Source: an uncultured Sphingorhabdus sp.
GTDB taxonomy: Bacteria > Pseudomonadota > Alphaproteobacteria > Sphingomonadales > Sphingomonadaceae
Direction: 5' to 3'
Assembly (NCBI GenBank): GCA_937873665.1
Contig: CALMYW010000393.1
Location: 62,001-126,000 of the forward strand
Length of the DNA: 64,000 nt
The number at the start of each line of letters is the position of its first letter. Within the stretch, counting starts at the first letter, position 1. This document shows positions 38,751-47,480 of the stretch, one piece after another. Position numbers and translations under genes: made by a program. The notes beneath the pieces were generated by a model. The model had not been told where the DNA came from. It saw only the letters and a list, made by a program, of their open reading frames with translations, and ran no database searches.

Positions 38751-39308
38751 TCAAGATGCTTTGAATAACCTGATCATCTGAGTGACGGAGCTGCTCTGGT
38801 GTGGAAGGTTATTTGGATCTTGGAGGTTTCTCACAACATGCTGAAGATCCCAGAGTTTGAGCGAGTTGCCACCCATACGCTTTTTGAATGTTTCGTTTTC
38901 ACGCCATTTTGTATGGTCGCCGATGATTTTTGTAACCGCCGTTACATGTTGAACATCGCTACGACCTGAGAGGGCTCGAACCCGATGTTTCAGAGCAGTC
39001 GCCCATTCTTCCACCGCCAGCTCTCGAAAATGTTTCCATGCTGCTTTATTCCAGAGCAAGCCGTCACTTAGTATAGCATCCGCTGCAGCACCTGCATCAA
39101 GTTCGCGGCCTTTGCAGCTGACCACTAAGACTGGTTCATTGGGTGAGCGGGGTTTAACGGCAACCAAATCAATATCGGAGGCGCCAGTTCTATATCGTTC
39201 GTCGATTTTTATCTTCTCAGGAAGTGCGAACGATACGTTTTCCATAACAAAATAGCCTTGCGCTTGAAGGCTAGTTTTGACGATATCTTCAAAAATATTG
39301 ACTGCCAT
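38751..39308 (-). CDS. Hypothetical protein, probable restriction-endonuclease-like fold
   Basis: A 185-residue protein. It begins [20 protein letters not shown] and contains [20 protein letters not shown] followed by VSCKGREL. This matches the core of the PD-(D/E)xK nuclease fold (Asp, then a strand ending in Lys), with Cys where Glu or Gln is usual. No named family is recognised. A hand count of six 60-base lines in the gene gives about 43% GC, well under its neighbours (for example 68% in the line at 37741). It sits between ruvX and pyrB. Base composition and position suggest horizontal insertion. Confidence 0.72.
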   Translation of the reverse strand: MAVNIFEDIVKTSLQAQGYFVMENVSFALPEKIKIDERYRTGASDIDLVAVKPRSPNEPVLVVSCKGRELDAGAAADAILSDGLLWNKAAWKHFRELAVEEWATALKHRVRALSGRSDVQHVTAVTKIIGDHTKWRENETFKKRMGGNSLKLWDLQHVVRNLQDPNNLPHQSSSVTQMIRLFKAS

Positions 39309-39334
39309 AAGAACTACATGGCTATCATTTCTTC

Positions 39335-39799
39335 CTAAATCGTCAACGCATCAATCGCACCCTGCAAGATATGCGCCGCGGCGGCACTGTCGATCCGTTC
39401 GGCGCGTTTGGCGCGGCTCAGGTCGGCTTCTATCATGAAACGTTCGGCCGCAGCGGTCGACCATCGCTCGTCCCAGAGCAGGATGGGCAGGCCAAGGTCG
39501 AGCAGGTTGCGCGCGAAGGACCGGCTCGACTGGCTGCGCGGAGATTCGCTGCCGTCCATGTTGATCGGCAGGCCGATGACGATGCCTGCGGTCGGGCGGG
39601 TGGCGATCGCTGCCTGCAACAACGCTTTGTCTTTGGCGAATTTGCTCCGCGTGATAAGATCGGCGGGGGAGGCGAAGCTCCAGCCTGCGTCGCAAAAGGC
39701 GGTGCCGATGGTCTTGCTGCCGACATCAAGCCCGATCAGCACCCCGCCTTCAGGCAACGCGTCGCGAAATTCCAGAGCGGAGGTTGTGATGACGGACAT
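39335..39799 (-). CDS. ruvX: Holliday junction resolvase-like protein, YqgF family
   Basis: A 154-residue RNase-H-like protein. Motifs: [18 protein letters not shown] (first Asp), [39 protein letters not shown] (Glu) and [19 protein letters not shown] (last Asp). The family processes the 5' end of pre-16S rRNA and was earlier proposed to resolve recombination junctions. ATG at 39799 is preferred over the GTG directly before it. The gene is 26 bases upstream of the AT-rich insert and about 0.6 kb from pyrB on the same strand. Confidence 0.93.
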   Translation of the reverse strand: MSVITTSALEFRDALPEGGVLIGLDVGSKTIGTAFCDAGWSFASPADLITRSKFAKDKALLQAAIATRPTAGIVIGLPINMDGSESPRSQSSRSFARNLLDLGLPILLWDERWSTAAAERFMIEADLSRAKRAERIDSAAAAHILQGAIDALTI

Positions 39800-39820
39800 C
39801 ACTTGTCACTAATACAATTC

Positions 39821-39905
39821 GTCATTCCCGCGAAAGCGGGAATCGATCACCCGCCGTTGAAATTTCATCCGACGGTGGTGGACCCCCGCGTTCGCGGGGG
39901 TGACG
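39821..39905. repeat. Composite palindromic intergenic repeat
   Basis: The block begins GTCATTCCCGCGAAAGCGGG and ends CCCCCGCGTTCGCGGGGGTG plus AC, so its ends GTCA and TGAC are inverted. It contains hairpins at 39824-39843 (ATTCCCGC/GCGGGAAT) and 39883-39900 (CCCCCGCG/CGCGGGGG). It lies between ruvX and the DUF3089 gene. Similar repeats are scattered in many proteobacterial genomes. Confidence 0.85.
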
Positions 39906-39934
39906 AAGTTTTGGTATGACGGGTTGAGTGAAGC

Positions 39935-41047
39935 TCACCGCGCCAGAAATTTCTGCACCCTCCACAAGGCATCCGCCCGGACATTCGCCCAGAACAGCGG
40001 ATAATCGTAAACATGATAGTTGTTGCCCGGCAGCACATAGGGGCCGATTTCAGGCGGGTCGCCGATCAACAGGAAGCCGCGCTGGTCGCAGCGGGCAGGG
40101 ACTGCAGCTTTGATCAACTCGCCCGTCTTCATGTCGTCCGATGGCTTGAGCGAACCGAGATTGGCCTCAACGCCAGCCTCTGCCGCTGCCCCGCCGGTCA
40201 GCGGGTTGGTGCACAACATGGCGGTGTTGGCGCGGGACTGGCCATTAAAGCCCTTGGTGGCGTCGTAGACTTTCAGGATACGCTCATATTCAGCCGGTTC
40301 GGCAAAGCTCTGCCATCCTAATATGCATCCGGTCTGGTCGGGTGAGGTGCATGCGGACAAACCCATTTCGGGCAGGTCGGTTTCGATCGAGACCGGCCAG
40401 CCTACCGCATAAGCCGCAACAATACGTTTGGCGATCGGCTTGCCCGCGACACGGTCTTTTAAAAGATGCGTCAGGTGCAGAGCGCCTTGGCTATGCCCGG
40501 CGAGGATGATCGGGCGGTCTTTCTGAACCTTGGCCACGAAATCGTCGAACGCCAACAAGACGTCCTTGTAAGCGGCATCGAGCGCCTTTTGCCCCTCAGG
40601 TCTATCGGTCAGGAAGGCACCAATGGCGGCTTGGCGATAGCGCGGCGCCCAGATTTCGCCAGAAGCGGCAAAAGGCGAGGCGAGCCCTTGCAGGAATAGC
40701 TTTGCCCGTTCCTGTGACAGCTTATCGTCCAGTGGCGCATTCCAGTGCGACTTTTCCATATAGGAGGTCGGGTGAATGAAGAAGATCGCGGCGGGTCCCG
40801 GAACTTCTATCTTCTCTGCGCCAACCGGTTGCCAGCTCGTTACGCTCTCCGCCCCATTCCGACCACGGGCGAACCACATGGCGGGATCGTCATATTTATT
40901 GGTGGCAAACGCCTTTTGTTCTTCAAATTTGGTCGTCGGCACGAAAGCGAACTCGGTGAGTTCCTTTTCATAAATGCGGACAACGAAGCCGCCCGCGATC
41001 ACCAGCGTGATGATGGCGGCGACAAGGTAAAGGAATTTGCGGGCCAC
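39935..41047 (-). CDS. DUF3089 family alpha/beta hydrolase
   Basis: A 370-residue protein anchored by an N-terminal membrane segment (FLYLVAAIITLVIAGGFVVR). Family blocks: AAIFFIHPTSYMEKSHWNAP, ASGEIWAPRYRQAAIGAFL, and the nucleophile elbow PIILAGHSQGALHLTHLL (Ser). Late parts are CTNPLTGGAAAE and PGNNYHVYDYPLFWANVRAD, where His in YHVYDY could be catalytic. It is a probable periplasm-facing or cytoplasmic esterase of unknown substrate. It is divergent from gatC across 140 bases, which also hold its promoter. Confidence 0.86.
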   Translation of the reverse strand: MARKFLYLVAAIITLVIAGGFVVRIYEKELTEFAFVPTTKFEEQKAFATNKYDDPAMWFARGRNGAESVTSWQPVGAEKIEVPGPAAIFFIHPTSYMEKSHWNAPLDDKLSQERAKLFLQGLASPFAASGEIWAPRYRQAAIGAFLTDRPEGQKALDAAYKDVLLAFDDFVAKVQKDRPIILAGHSQGALHLTHLLKDRVAGKPIAKRIVAAYAVGWPVSIETDLPEMGLSACTSPDQTGCILGWQSFAEPAEYERILKVYDATKGFNGQSRANTAMLCTNPLTGGAAAEAGVEANLGSLKPSDDMKTGELIKAAVPARCDQRGFLLIGDPPEIGPYVLPGNNYHVYDYPLFWANVRADALWRVQKFLAR

Positions 41048-41187
41048 GTTTTGGGATATCCGTTTGTTTCAGTCTTTGGGCGGCATTTAGCGAATTGGTA
41101 TAAAATAGCACCGGATATTTGAACGCAGGCTGAAAAGCGCAGCTTTGGCGGTTGATGCTGCGACTGCACAATGCTAGCGGCTGCCAC

Positions 41188-41475
41188 ATGTCAGTCGATA
41201 AAGATACCGTGAACAAGATCGCGCGGCTCTCCCGCATTGCGATCAGTGACGAAGAAGCCGACAAGATGGTCGGGGAGCTGAACGGCATCCTCGCCTGGGT
41301 CGAACAATTGGGTGAGGTGGACGTGACCGGCGTCGAACCGATGACCGCCGTGATCCCCAATCATTTGCGTCTGCGCGACGATGTCGTCACTGACGGCGAT
41401 GTCCGCGAAAAGGTGCTCGCCAATGCGCCCGCCCGCGAAGGCTGCTTCTTTGGCGTGCCGAAGGTAATTGAGTGA
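41188..41475 (+). CDS. gatC: Asp-tRNA(Asn)/Glu-tRNA(Gln) amidotransferase subunit C
   Basis: A 95-residue subunit. It begins [20 protein letters not shown] and continues [20 protein letters not shown] and [12 protein letters not shown], as usual for GatC. It stabilises the GatA-GatB complex that amidates mischarged Glu-tRNA(Gln) or Asp-tRNA(Asn). Start 41188 is preferred to 41152, whose leader is not conserved. Its TGA overlaps an ATG of a 45-codon mini-ORF that reaches almost to gatA, so the normal gatC-gatA coupling has been preserved through an insert. Confidence 0.93.
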   Translation: MSVDKDTVNKIARLSRIAISDEEADKMVGELNGILAWVEQLGEVDVTGVEPMTAVIPNHLRLRDDVVTDGDVREKVLANAPAREGCFFGVPKVIE

Positions 41476-41612
41476 TGGACAGCGACCGTTCAACCATTAC
41501 CGTAGCCCTGAGCAGCAGCCGCATCGCGGCTGCGTCCGTCGAAGGGCGCTTCAAGGCATGGCGCAATACTGAGACGCGGGCTTCGACAGGCTCAGCCCTG
41601 CGGTGGATTTGA
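41475..41612 (+). CDS. Repeat-derived 45-codon mini-ORF bridging gatC and gatA
   Basis: ATG at 41475-41477 overlaps the gatC stop (TGATG), and the frame closes with TGA at 41610-41612, one base before the gatA ATG at 41614. The peptide starts [20 protein letters not shown] and ends [10 protein letters not shown]. The last third of the DNA (around 41579-41602, CTTCGACAGGCTCAGCCCTG) matches a known type of scattered intergenic repeat. The reading frame may matter for ribosome flow more than for its product. Whether the peptide is stable is unknown. Confidence 0.45.
   Translation: MDSDRSTITVALSSSRIAAASVEGRFKAWRNTETRASTGSALRWI
41580..41603. repeat. Fragment of a dispersed intergenic repeat
   Basis: The motif CTTCGACAGGCTCAGCCCTG is typical of dispersed repeats found across many proteobacterial genomes, which often read as a peptide with an AEPVEA-like string on the other strand, as this one does. 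Here it lies inside the gatC-gatA gap. Its full boundaries cannot be set from one copy. Confidence 0.55.
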
Positions 41613-41613
41613 T

Positions 41614-43098
41614 ATGACAGATTTAACAAAACTCGGCGTAGCTACCATCCGCTCTGGCGTTGCTAATGGCGAATTCACCGCTGTTGAAGTGGCCGAAGCC
41701 TTCAACGCTAATGTCGCGGCGGCAAAAGTCCTCAACGCCTTCATCGTCGAAACGCCCGAAAAGGCCATCGAAGCGGCAAAGGCCGTCGACGCTGACCGTG
41801 CTGCTGGCAAGCCGCTGGGCAAGATGGCCGGCGTTCCCATCGGCATGAAGGATTTGTTCGCCACCGAAGGCGTGCAGACCACCGCCGCGAGCCACATTCT
41901 CGAAGGCTTTGTTCCTACCTACGAATCGACCGTTTCGGCCAATTTGTGGAAGGCCGGGGCAGGGATGCTGGGCAAGCTCAACCTTGACCAGTTCGCCATG
42001 GGTTCGTCGAACGAGACCAGCTATTTCGGCAATGTCATTTCGCCCTGGCGGCGTAATGATGGCGGAAATGCTGCTCTGGCCCCCGGGGGCTCCTCGGGCG
42101 GCTCGTCGACTGCGATTGCAGCGCGGTTGTGCCCGGCGGCGACCGGCACCGACACTGGTGGCTCGATCCGCCAGCCTGCGGCCTTTGTCGGCATTTCGGG
42201 CATCAAGCCGACCTATGGTCGCTGCAGCCGCTGGGGCATTGTCGCCTTTGCCAGTTCGCTCGATCAGGCAGGCCCGATGGCGCGCGATGTCCGCGATTGT
42301 GCGATCATGCTGGAGGCGATGGCGGGTTTCGATCCCAAGGATTCGACTTCGCTCGAACTGCCCGTCCCCGAATGGGAAGCTGGCCTCAACAGCGATTTGC
42401 GCGGCAAGAAGGTCGGTATCCCCAAGGAATATCGCCTCGACGGCATCGACGAAGATATCGCCGCGATGTGGGACAATGGCATCGCATGGCTGAAAGATGC
42501 GGGGGCGGAGATCGTCGACATCAGCCTGCCGCACACCAAATATGCGCTACCGGCTTATTACATCATCGCACCCGCAGAGGCCTCATCGAACCTCGCCCGC
42601 TATGATGGCGTGCGCTATGGTCTGCGCGACCTGCCCGATGGCGCTGGTCTGCAGGATATGTACGCGGCCACCCGAGCCGCCGGATTCGGCGCAGAAGTGC
42701 GCCGCCGCATCATGATCGGCACCTATGTGCTCAGCGCGGGTTTCTACGACGCCTATTACACGCAAGCGCAAAAGGTTCGCGCGTTGATCGCCCGCGACTT
42801 CGAATATGCGTGGAAGCAATGCGACCTGATCCTGGCGCCGACCGCGCCCAGTGCTGCCTTCGGCCTGGGCGAGAAAACCAGCGACCCGTTGAGCATGTAT
42901 CTGAATGACGTTTTCGCTGTGCCTGCCTCGCTGGCCGGATTGCCCGCGATGTCGGTGCCGGGTGGTCTTGACAAGCAGGGGCTGCCGCTCGGTCTGCAAA
43001 TCGTCGGCAAGGCTATGGATGAGCAGGGCGTGTTGAATGCAGGTCTGGCGATTGAGGAACGCGCTGGGTTCACGGCAGAAGCGGAGAAGTGGTGGTAA
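41614..43098 (+). CDS. gatA: Asp-tRNA(Asn)/Glu-tRNA(Gln) amidotransferase subunit A
   Basis: A 494-residue amidase-signature enzyme that releases ammonia from glutamine for tRNA amidation. The catalytic triad regions are [10 protein letters not shown] (Lys), [20 protein letters not shown] (cis-Ser) and [20 protein letters not shown] (Ser). [20 protein letters not shown] and [16 protein letters not shown] are also typical of GatA. The length is normal. It is followed by gatB one base after the stop. The start at 41614 lies one base after a mini-ORF stop, compatible with translational restart. Confidence 0.96.
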   Translation: MTDLTKLGVATIRSGVANGEFTAVEVAEAFNANVAAAKVLNAFIVETPEKAIEAAKAVDADRAAGKPLGKMAGVPIGMKDLFATEGVQTTAASHILEGFVPTYESTVSANLWKAGAGMLGKLNLDQFAMGSSNETSYFGNVISPWRRNDGGNAALAPGGSSGGSSTAIAARLCPAATGTDTGGSIRQPAAFVGISGIKPTYGRCSRWGIVAFASSLDQAGPMARDVRDCAIMLEAMAGFDPKDSTSLELPVPEWEAGLNSDLRGKKVGIPKEYRLDGIDEDIAAMWDNGIAWLKDAGAEIVDISLPHTKYALPAYYIIAPAEASSNLARYDGVRYGLRDLPDGAGLQDMYAATRAAGFGAEVRRRIMIGTYVLSAGFYDAYYTQAQKVRALIARDFEYAWKQCDLILAPTAPSAAFGLGEKTSDPLSMYLNDVFAVPASLAGLPAMSVPGGLDKQGLPLGLQIVGKAMDEQGVLNAGLAIEERAGFTAEAEKWW

Positions 43099-43099
43099 T

Positions 43100-44572
43100 A
43101 TGAGCGAATACCGCATCCAGGGCGAAACCGGTGAGTGGGAGGTCGTGATCGGCCTTGAGGTCCATGCGCAGGTTACTTCAAACGCCAAGCTCTTCTCGGG
43201 CGCTTCTGCCGCTTTTGGCGGCGAACCAAACAGCCATGTCTCGCTGGTCGATGCCGCGATGCCCGGCATGTTGCCCGTGCCGAACCGCGAATGCATCCGT
43301 CAGGCGGTGCGCACCGGCATGGCGATCAATGCGCAGATCAACAAATGGTCGCGTTTTGACCGGAAGAATTATTTCTACGCCGATTTGCCGCAGGGCTATC
43401 AGATTTCGCAGCTTTATCATCCGATTGTAGGTGAGGGCGAGATTGAGGTCATTCTCGACGAGAAGGACGCCAATAGTCCGCGCAAAACCATCGGCATCGA
43501 ACGCATCCATGTCGAGCAGGATGCCGGCAAGCTGATGCACGATCAGCATCCGACCATGTCTTATGTCGATTTGAACCGATCGGGCGTCGCCCTGATGGAA
43601 ATCGTTTCACGCCCCGATATGCGCTCGCCTGCAGAGGCAGGGGCGTATGTGAAAAAGCTGCGCTCAATCCTGCGCTATGTCGGTTCTTGCGATGGCAATA
43701 TGGAGGAAGGTTCGCTGCGTGCCGACGTCAACGTCTCGGTGCGCAAGCCCGGCGAAGAATTTGGCACGCGCACCGAGACTAAGAATGTCAACTCGATCCG
43801 CTTCGTCATGCAGGCAATCGAGGTTGAAGCGCGGCGGCAGGTCGATCTGATTGAAGATGGCGGCCAAGTCGTTCAGGAAACCCGTCTGTTCGATCCGAAC
43901 AAGATGGAAACCCGTTCGATGCGGAGCAAGGAAGACGCGCACGACTATCGCTATTTCCCCGATCCGGACCTGTTGCCGCTCGAACTCGATGACGCATTTC
44001 TTGAGGAATGCCGTGCAAGTTTGCCCGAACTGCCTGACGCCAAGCGCGCGCGGTACGAGAATGAGCTGGGCCTGACGGCCTACAACGCAGCCGTTCTGAC
44101 TGCCGAAGCCGAAACGGCCTGCTGGTTCGAAGATCTGCTGAGCTACGGTGTCGACCCGAAACAGGGTTCGAACTGGTTGCTGTCCGAACTGTTCGGCGCG
44201 CTGAACAAGCTCGGCAAGTCGCTCGACGAAAGCCCGGTCAGCCCCGCACAGGCCGCAGAACTGCTCAAGCTGGTCGCTGATGGCACCATTTCGGGCAGCA
44301 TCGCTAAGCAGGTGTTCGAGATCATGCTCGAAACCGGGCAGGGTGCGGCTTCGATTGTCGAGGAAAAAGGCCTCAAGCAGACCAGTGATACTGGCACCAT
44401 TGAGGCCGTCATCGCCGAAATCCTCGCCAACAATCCGGGACAACTCGAACAATATCGCGGCGGCAAGGAGCAGCTGTTTGGCTTCTTCGTCGGCCAGACG
44501 ATGAAGGCGATGCAGGGCAAGGCCAATCCCGGCGTGGTCAATGAATTGCTCAAAAAGGCACTCGCGGGCTAA
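43100..44572 (+). CDS. gatB: Asp-tRNA(Asn)/Glu-tRNA(Gln) amidotransferase subunit B
   Basis: A 490-residue subunit that activates the mischarged tRNA. Signature blocks: [72 protein letters not shown] and [13 protein letters not shown]. The C-terminal YqeY-like tail ([20 protein letters not shown]) binds tRNA. Start at 43100 immediately follows the gatA stop. A frame reaching 43037 would overlap gatA and is rejected. An inverted repeat, TGTGAAA-CGA-TTTCACA (44579-44595), follows the stop. Confidence 0.96.
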   Translation: MSEYRIQGETGEWEVVIGLEVHAQVTSNAKLFSGASAAFGGEPNSHVSLVDAAMPGMLPVPNRECIRQAVRTGMAINAQINKWSRFDRKNYFYADLPQGYQISQLYHPIVGEGEIEVILDEKDANSPRKTIGIERIHVEQDAGKLMHDQHPTMSYVDLNRSGVALMEIVSRPDMRSPAEAGAYVKKLRSILRYVGSCDGNMEEGSLRADVNVSVRKPGEEFGTRTETKNVNSIRFVMQAIEVEARRQVDLIEDGGQVVQETRLFDPNKMETRSMRSKEDAHDYRYFPDPDLLPLELDDAFLEECRASLPELPDAKRARYENELGLTAYNAAVLTAEAETACWFEDLLSYGVDPKQGSNWLLSELFGALNKLGKSLDESPVSPAQAAELLKLVADGTISGSIAKQVFEIMLETGQGAASIVEEKGLKQTSDTGTIEAVIAEILANNPGQLEQYRGGKEQLFGFFVGQTMKAMQGKANPGVVNELLKKALAG

Positions 44573-44578
44573 GGTGCG

Positions 44579-44595
44579 TGTGAAACGATTTCACA
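44579..44595. other. Perfect hairpin after gatB
   Basis: TGTGAAA and TTTCACA with a three-base loop, seven bases after the gatB stop. No T-run follows, so it is a weak terminator candidate or an operator for the exported operon starting at 44680. Confidence 0.35.
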
Positions 44596-44679
44596 TTCGG
44601 GTGGCAAATAGTCTCTTGCGCAGTGACATTATCGGCGCGAGAAATGCTCAATAGCGGCGGTTGGCCGCCTGGAGCGATA

Positions 44680-45423
44680 ATGGCGCGAGGTTTAGGAATT
44701 GGGTTGGCATTGGCGGCATTGTTCGCCGCCAGCCCGATTCTGGCGCAATCTCCCGTGGCAACAGAAAAATATGCGGTGCGCGAGGGGTTTGCCTTTCCGC
44801 ACGATAGAGCACCCCGCATACTGGTTTTTCGCCCTGAAGTTAAAGTGGGGGAGCAAACCACGGCGGGTATCTTCCAGAACAATGCCGAATGGCATGCCTC
44901 TGCGACGCGCGAACTTGGCAATGCGCTGATCGCGGCGGGGAGCAGGCGCGGGATCGAAATGGTGCTGTATGACGATCGAGCCGCGAATAGCCAGTTATTG
45001 ACAGAGCATCGTGCGCTGTTCCGTCTGGTGGTCGGCACGATCATCCGGCACAAATTGTTCGGCAAAGATCCTCTGCCTTCCAAGGTTGACAGTTTCGACT
45101 GGAGCTTGGGCAGCGGTGTTGCGAAAATCGCACCTGCGGCAAAGGCCGACTATGGCCTGTTCCTTCTCAGCCACGACAGTTTTGAATCGGCCGGGCGCCG
45201 CGCCGCGAAACTGGTCGCCGCGCTGATGGGCAATGGCGACATTGCAGGCACGCATTTCGGCTATGCTGCACTGGTCGATATGAAAAATGGCGACATTGTC
45301 TGGCTGGGGGTCGATTTGAAGGCGCGAGGAGACGTTCGCACGGCAGAGGGTGCTGCGCTACGCGTCGAGCAATTGCTGACCGGTTTTCCTGCCCGCGTCG
45401 CCGGAAAGGCCAATGGTCAATGA
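44680..45423 (+). CDS. Exported protein of unknown function, first gene of M48 operon
   Basis: A 247-residue protein with a signal peptide (MARGLGIGLALAALFAASPILA, then QSPVATEKY). The mature part has an alternating alpha/beta pattern reminiscent of CsgG/GNA1162-type periplasmic proteins (PRILVFRPEVKVGEQTTAGI, YGLFLLSHDSFESAGRRAAK, HFGYAALVDMKNGDIVWLGV), but I cannot assign it to a family. GGAG just before ATG 44680 fixes the start; an upstream in-frame ATG at 44623 would bury the signal peptide. Its stop overlaps the protease start by four bases. Confidence 0.78.
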   Translation: MARGLGIGLALAALFAASPILAQSPVATEKYAVREGFAFPHDRAPRILVFRPEVKVGEQTTAGIFQNNAEWHASATRELGNALIAAGSRRGIEMVLYDDRAANSQLLTEHRALFRLVVGTIIRHKLFGKDPLPSKVDSFDWSLGSGVAKIAPAAKADYGLFLLSHDSFESAGRRAAKLVAALMGNGDIAGTHFGYAALVDMKNGDIVWLGVDLKARGDVRTAEGAALRVEQLLTGFPARVAGKANGQ

Positions 45424-46586
45424 AGCATTTCATCCATGCTTTTGCGCTTGCGACTTGTGTCTTGGCTAGCTCTGCCTCACTCGCGGCCCAGCCGCTAGAA
45501 CTGCTCCCGACTAGTGCGGGGTATCAACCAAAGGACGAGATAGAGAAGGGCCTTTGGCTCGAAATGGACGAGGCCGAGCAGCAGATGCGCGCGTCCAAAT
45601 TCTTGATCGAGGACCCCGAACTGAATGCCTATGTGAAAGGCGTTCTGTGTCGCGCAGTTGGCACCGAAAAATGCGGTGCGGCGCGCATCTATCTGATGCG
45701 CACACCACAGTTCAACGCGGCGATGGCACCCAATGGCATGATGCTGGTGTGGAGTGGCCTGCTGTTGCGGGCGCGCAATGAGGCTGAACTGGCCGCGGTT
45801 CTAGGCCATGAATTCGTTCATTTTGAACAGCAGCACAGCTTGAAATCCTTTCATGACATCAAGGCAAAATCCAATGCGATGACCTGGTTGGGATTTGTAC
45901 CCGGCGGCATGCTGGCGCAGATCGGGCTTATGGGGTCTGTCTTCCGCTTCAACCGCGAAATGGAAAAACAGGCAGATATTGCCGCACTCGACTATCTTAG
46001 CGCCAGCGGATATGACCCGACGGCACCCTCCAAAATATGGGAACAGCTTCTTGGCGAAATGGAGGTGCAGGCCAAGGCGAACAAAAGCGGGGCCGTGGCG
46101 CAGGAGGCGAGCGACTTTTTCTCGTCGCACCCAAATACTCGTGATCGCATGGAATATCTGCGCGCTGCGGCCCAGCATAAAGCCCCGAGCAGCGACGATG
46201 GGGCAGGGCGCTATCGTGCTGCCATCGCCCGCTGGTGGCCGCGCCTGATCGATGACCAAGTGAAGCTCAATGATTTCGCAACCACCGAATTTTTACTCGA
46301 AGGCTTGGCGCGCGGAAATTGGACGGCAGACCTGCTTTTCGCCCGTGGTGAACTGTATCGTGCGCGCGGGAAAGAGGGCGATCTGGCGAAGGCGGAGGGG
46401 TTTTACCGTCAATCGCTTATGAAGGATCCCGCATTGGCCGAAAGCTGGCGCAGCCTTGGAATGCTTTTGCTGCGTCAGCGTAAGTTGGTCGAGGGTCGGA
46501 AGACGCTACGCCGCTATCTGGAAAGCGCCCCGACCGCGAGTGATCGACCGATGATCGAGGCAATGGCGCGGGAGCCGCAGAAATGA
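45420..46586 (+). CDS. Exported M48 family metalloprotease with TPR-like C-terminus
   Basis: A 388-residue protein. Signal peptide MKHFIHAFALATCVLASSAS. The zinc site is H130-E-F-V-H134 in LGHEFVHFEQQHS, with third ligand Glu182 in REMEKQADIAALDYL. Upstream AAMAPNGMMLVWSGLLLRA is typical of M48. The C-terminal 120 residues look like TPR repeats (LLFARGELYRARGKEGDLAK, SWRSLGMLLLRQRKLVEGRK). This plan resembles BepA, a periplasmic quality-control protease for outer-membrane proteins. It overlaps both neighbours by four bases, so the three genes are made together. Confidence 0.9.
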   Translation: MKHFIHAFALATCVLASSASLAAQPLELLPTSAGYQPKDEIEKGLWLEMDEAEQQMRASKFLIEDPELNAYVKGVLCRAVGTEKCGAARIYLMRTPQFNAAMAPNGMMLVWSGLLLRARNEAELAAVLGHEFVHFEQQHSLKSFHDIKAKSNAMTWLGFVPGGMLAQIGLMGSVFRFNREMEKQADIAALDYLSASGYDPTAPSKIWEQLLGEMEVQAKANKSGAVAQEASDFFSSHPNTRDRMEYLRAAAQHKAPSSDDGAGRYRAAIARWWPRLIDDQVKLNDFATTEFLLEGLARGNWTADLLFARGELYRARGKEGDLAKAEGFYRQSLMKDPALAESWRSLGMLLLRQRKLVEGRKTLRRYLESAPTASDRPMIEAMAREPQK

Positions 46587-47200
46587 GACTGGTTCCCATG
46601 GCGATCTCGCTGTTGGCGCTGGTCGGTGCGTCTGTTCCCGGCTTTGCGGAATGGAAGGCGCTGGTAGCCGATGAAGGCGTAAATGTTGCGGGGAAGCTGA
46701 TATTTGCAACGCCCAAATCGGGTTGGAACAGATCATCAGCCCGTCCGTCCGACCATGGAGAACGTTGGACCCGCGATGGCCTCGCGCTCAACGAACTTAC
46801 TTTCTTTGCCGCCATTCCAGATGGCAGTACAATCTACAACGCGCCTTATGGTTCAGCGAAAAAACTGCCCCAATTCCGCTCGAATATGCTGGCGACCGAG
46901 ATTGTCGAACTGTTCGAGAACAGCAACCGTATCCTTCTGGACTCATCGGTTTTTTCCATCGATGCGGTCGAACCCGCGAAATTGGGCACATATGAAGGCG
47001 TCCGTTTCGCTTATAGTTATGCCGCGCAGGATGAAGGCCTGACCCGCAAGGGGGAGGGGGTTGCCGCGATAGTCGAGGGTAAGCTCTATCTGGTCAATTT
47101 TATAGCGCCTGAAATCCACTATTTCGATCGCGACATCGAAGAGATCAGGCAGTTGGTGGCAACGTTGCAATTGCGTCCACCCCAAGCCATACGGCCCTGA
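46583..47200 (+). CDS. Exported protein of unknown function, third gene of M48 operon
   Basis: A 205-residue protein with a signal peptide (MRLVPMAISLLALVGASVPG). The mature part is mostly beta (LVADEGVNVAGKLIFATPKS, ERWTRDGLALNELTFFAAIP, GTYEGVRFAYSYAAQDEG), ending in a helix (DIEEIRQLVATLQL). I do not recognise the family. ATG at 46583 overlaps the protease stop as ATGA. Its tight coupling to the M48 protease suggests a substrate, inhibitor or cofactor role, which is inference. A 107-base gap separates it from tRNA-Leu. Confidence 0.78.
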   Translation: MRLVPMAISLLALVGASVPGFAEWKALVADEGVNVAGKLIFATPKSGWNRSSARPSDHGERWTRDGLALNELTFFAAIPDGSTIYNAPYGSAKKLPQFRSNMLATEIVELFENSNRILLDSSVFSIDAVEPAKLGTYEGVRFAYSYAAQDEGLTRKGEGVAAIVEGKLYLVNFIAPEIHYFDRDIEEIRQLVATLQLRPPQAIRP

Positions 47201-47307
47201 AAACGGGTTGTCGTAACAGCGAGCAATCCTGCCGCTTTCGGCACTTGCCCTAGGCCGACTTTGCCGTTAGAGGCACCCGACCGCACGGCCAATACGGGTG
47301 TGGCGGA

Positions 47308-47392
47308 GCGGGCGTGGCGGAATTGGTAGACGCGCTGGTTTTAGGTACCAGTATCGCAAGATGTGGGGGTTCGAGTCCCTTCGCCCGCACCA
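47308..47392 (+). tRNA. tRNA-Leu (anticodon UAG)
   Basis: Acceptor arms GCGGGCG (47308-47314) and CGCCCGC (47382-47388) pair perfectly, followed by A and encoded CCA. The D arm reads TGGCGGAATTGGTAGACGCG, the anticodon stem CTGGT/ACCAG encloses the loop TTTAGGT with anticodon TAG, a long variable arm follows (typical of Leu), and the T arm has GGTTCGAGTCC. It reads the CUA codon and relatives. Confidence 0.97.
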
Positions 47393-47429
47393 GTTCACAA
47401 GCGCCCGGCTTCCCAGCCAAGTCCGTCCA

Positions 47430-47452
47430 CAGATTTTTGACGCGCAAATCTG
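47430..47452. other. Inverted repeat between tRNA-Leu and tig
   Basis: CAGATTT (47430-47436) and AAATCTG (47446-47452) with a nine-base loop, 28 bases before the tig start. It has no T-run. It could be a weak terminator, a processing signal for the tRNA, or a control site for tig. Confidence 0.35.
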
Positions 47453-47480
47453 CGCAGAGTTGAGGATTAGAGTTTTAGTT

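Noticed and set aside
47308..47392. tRNA-Leu as an integration site for a mobile element
   Set aside because: No integrase, no repeated tRNA 3' end and no foreign-looking genes flank it; tig and clpPX follow.
47298..47480. Upstream extension of the tig frame through the tRNA gene
   Set aside because: The region folds as a perfect tRNA-Leu and has no ribosome site for an upstream start. The conserved protein begins near MQAQETQNEGLKRAY.
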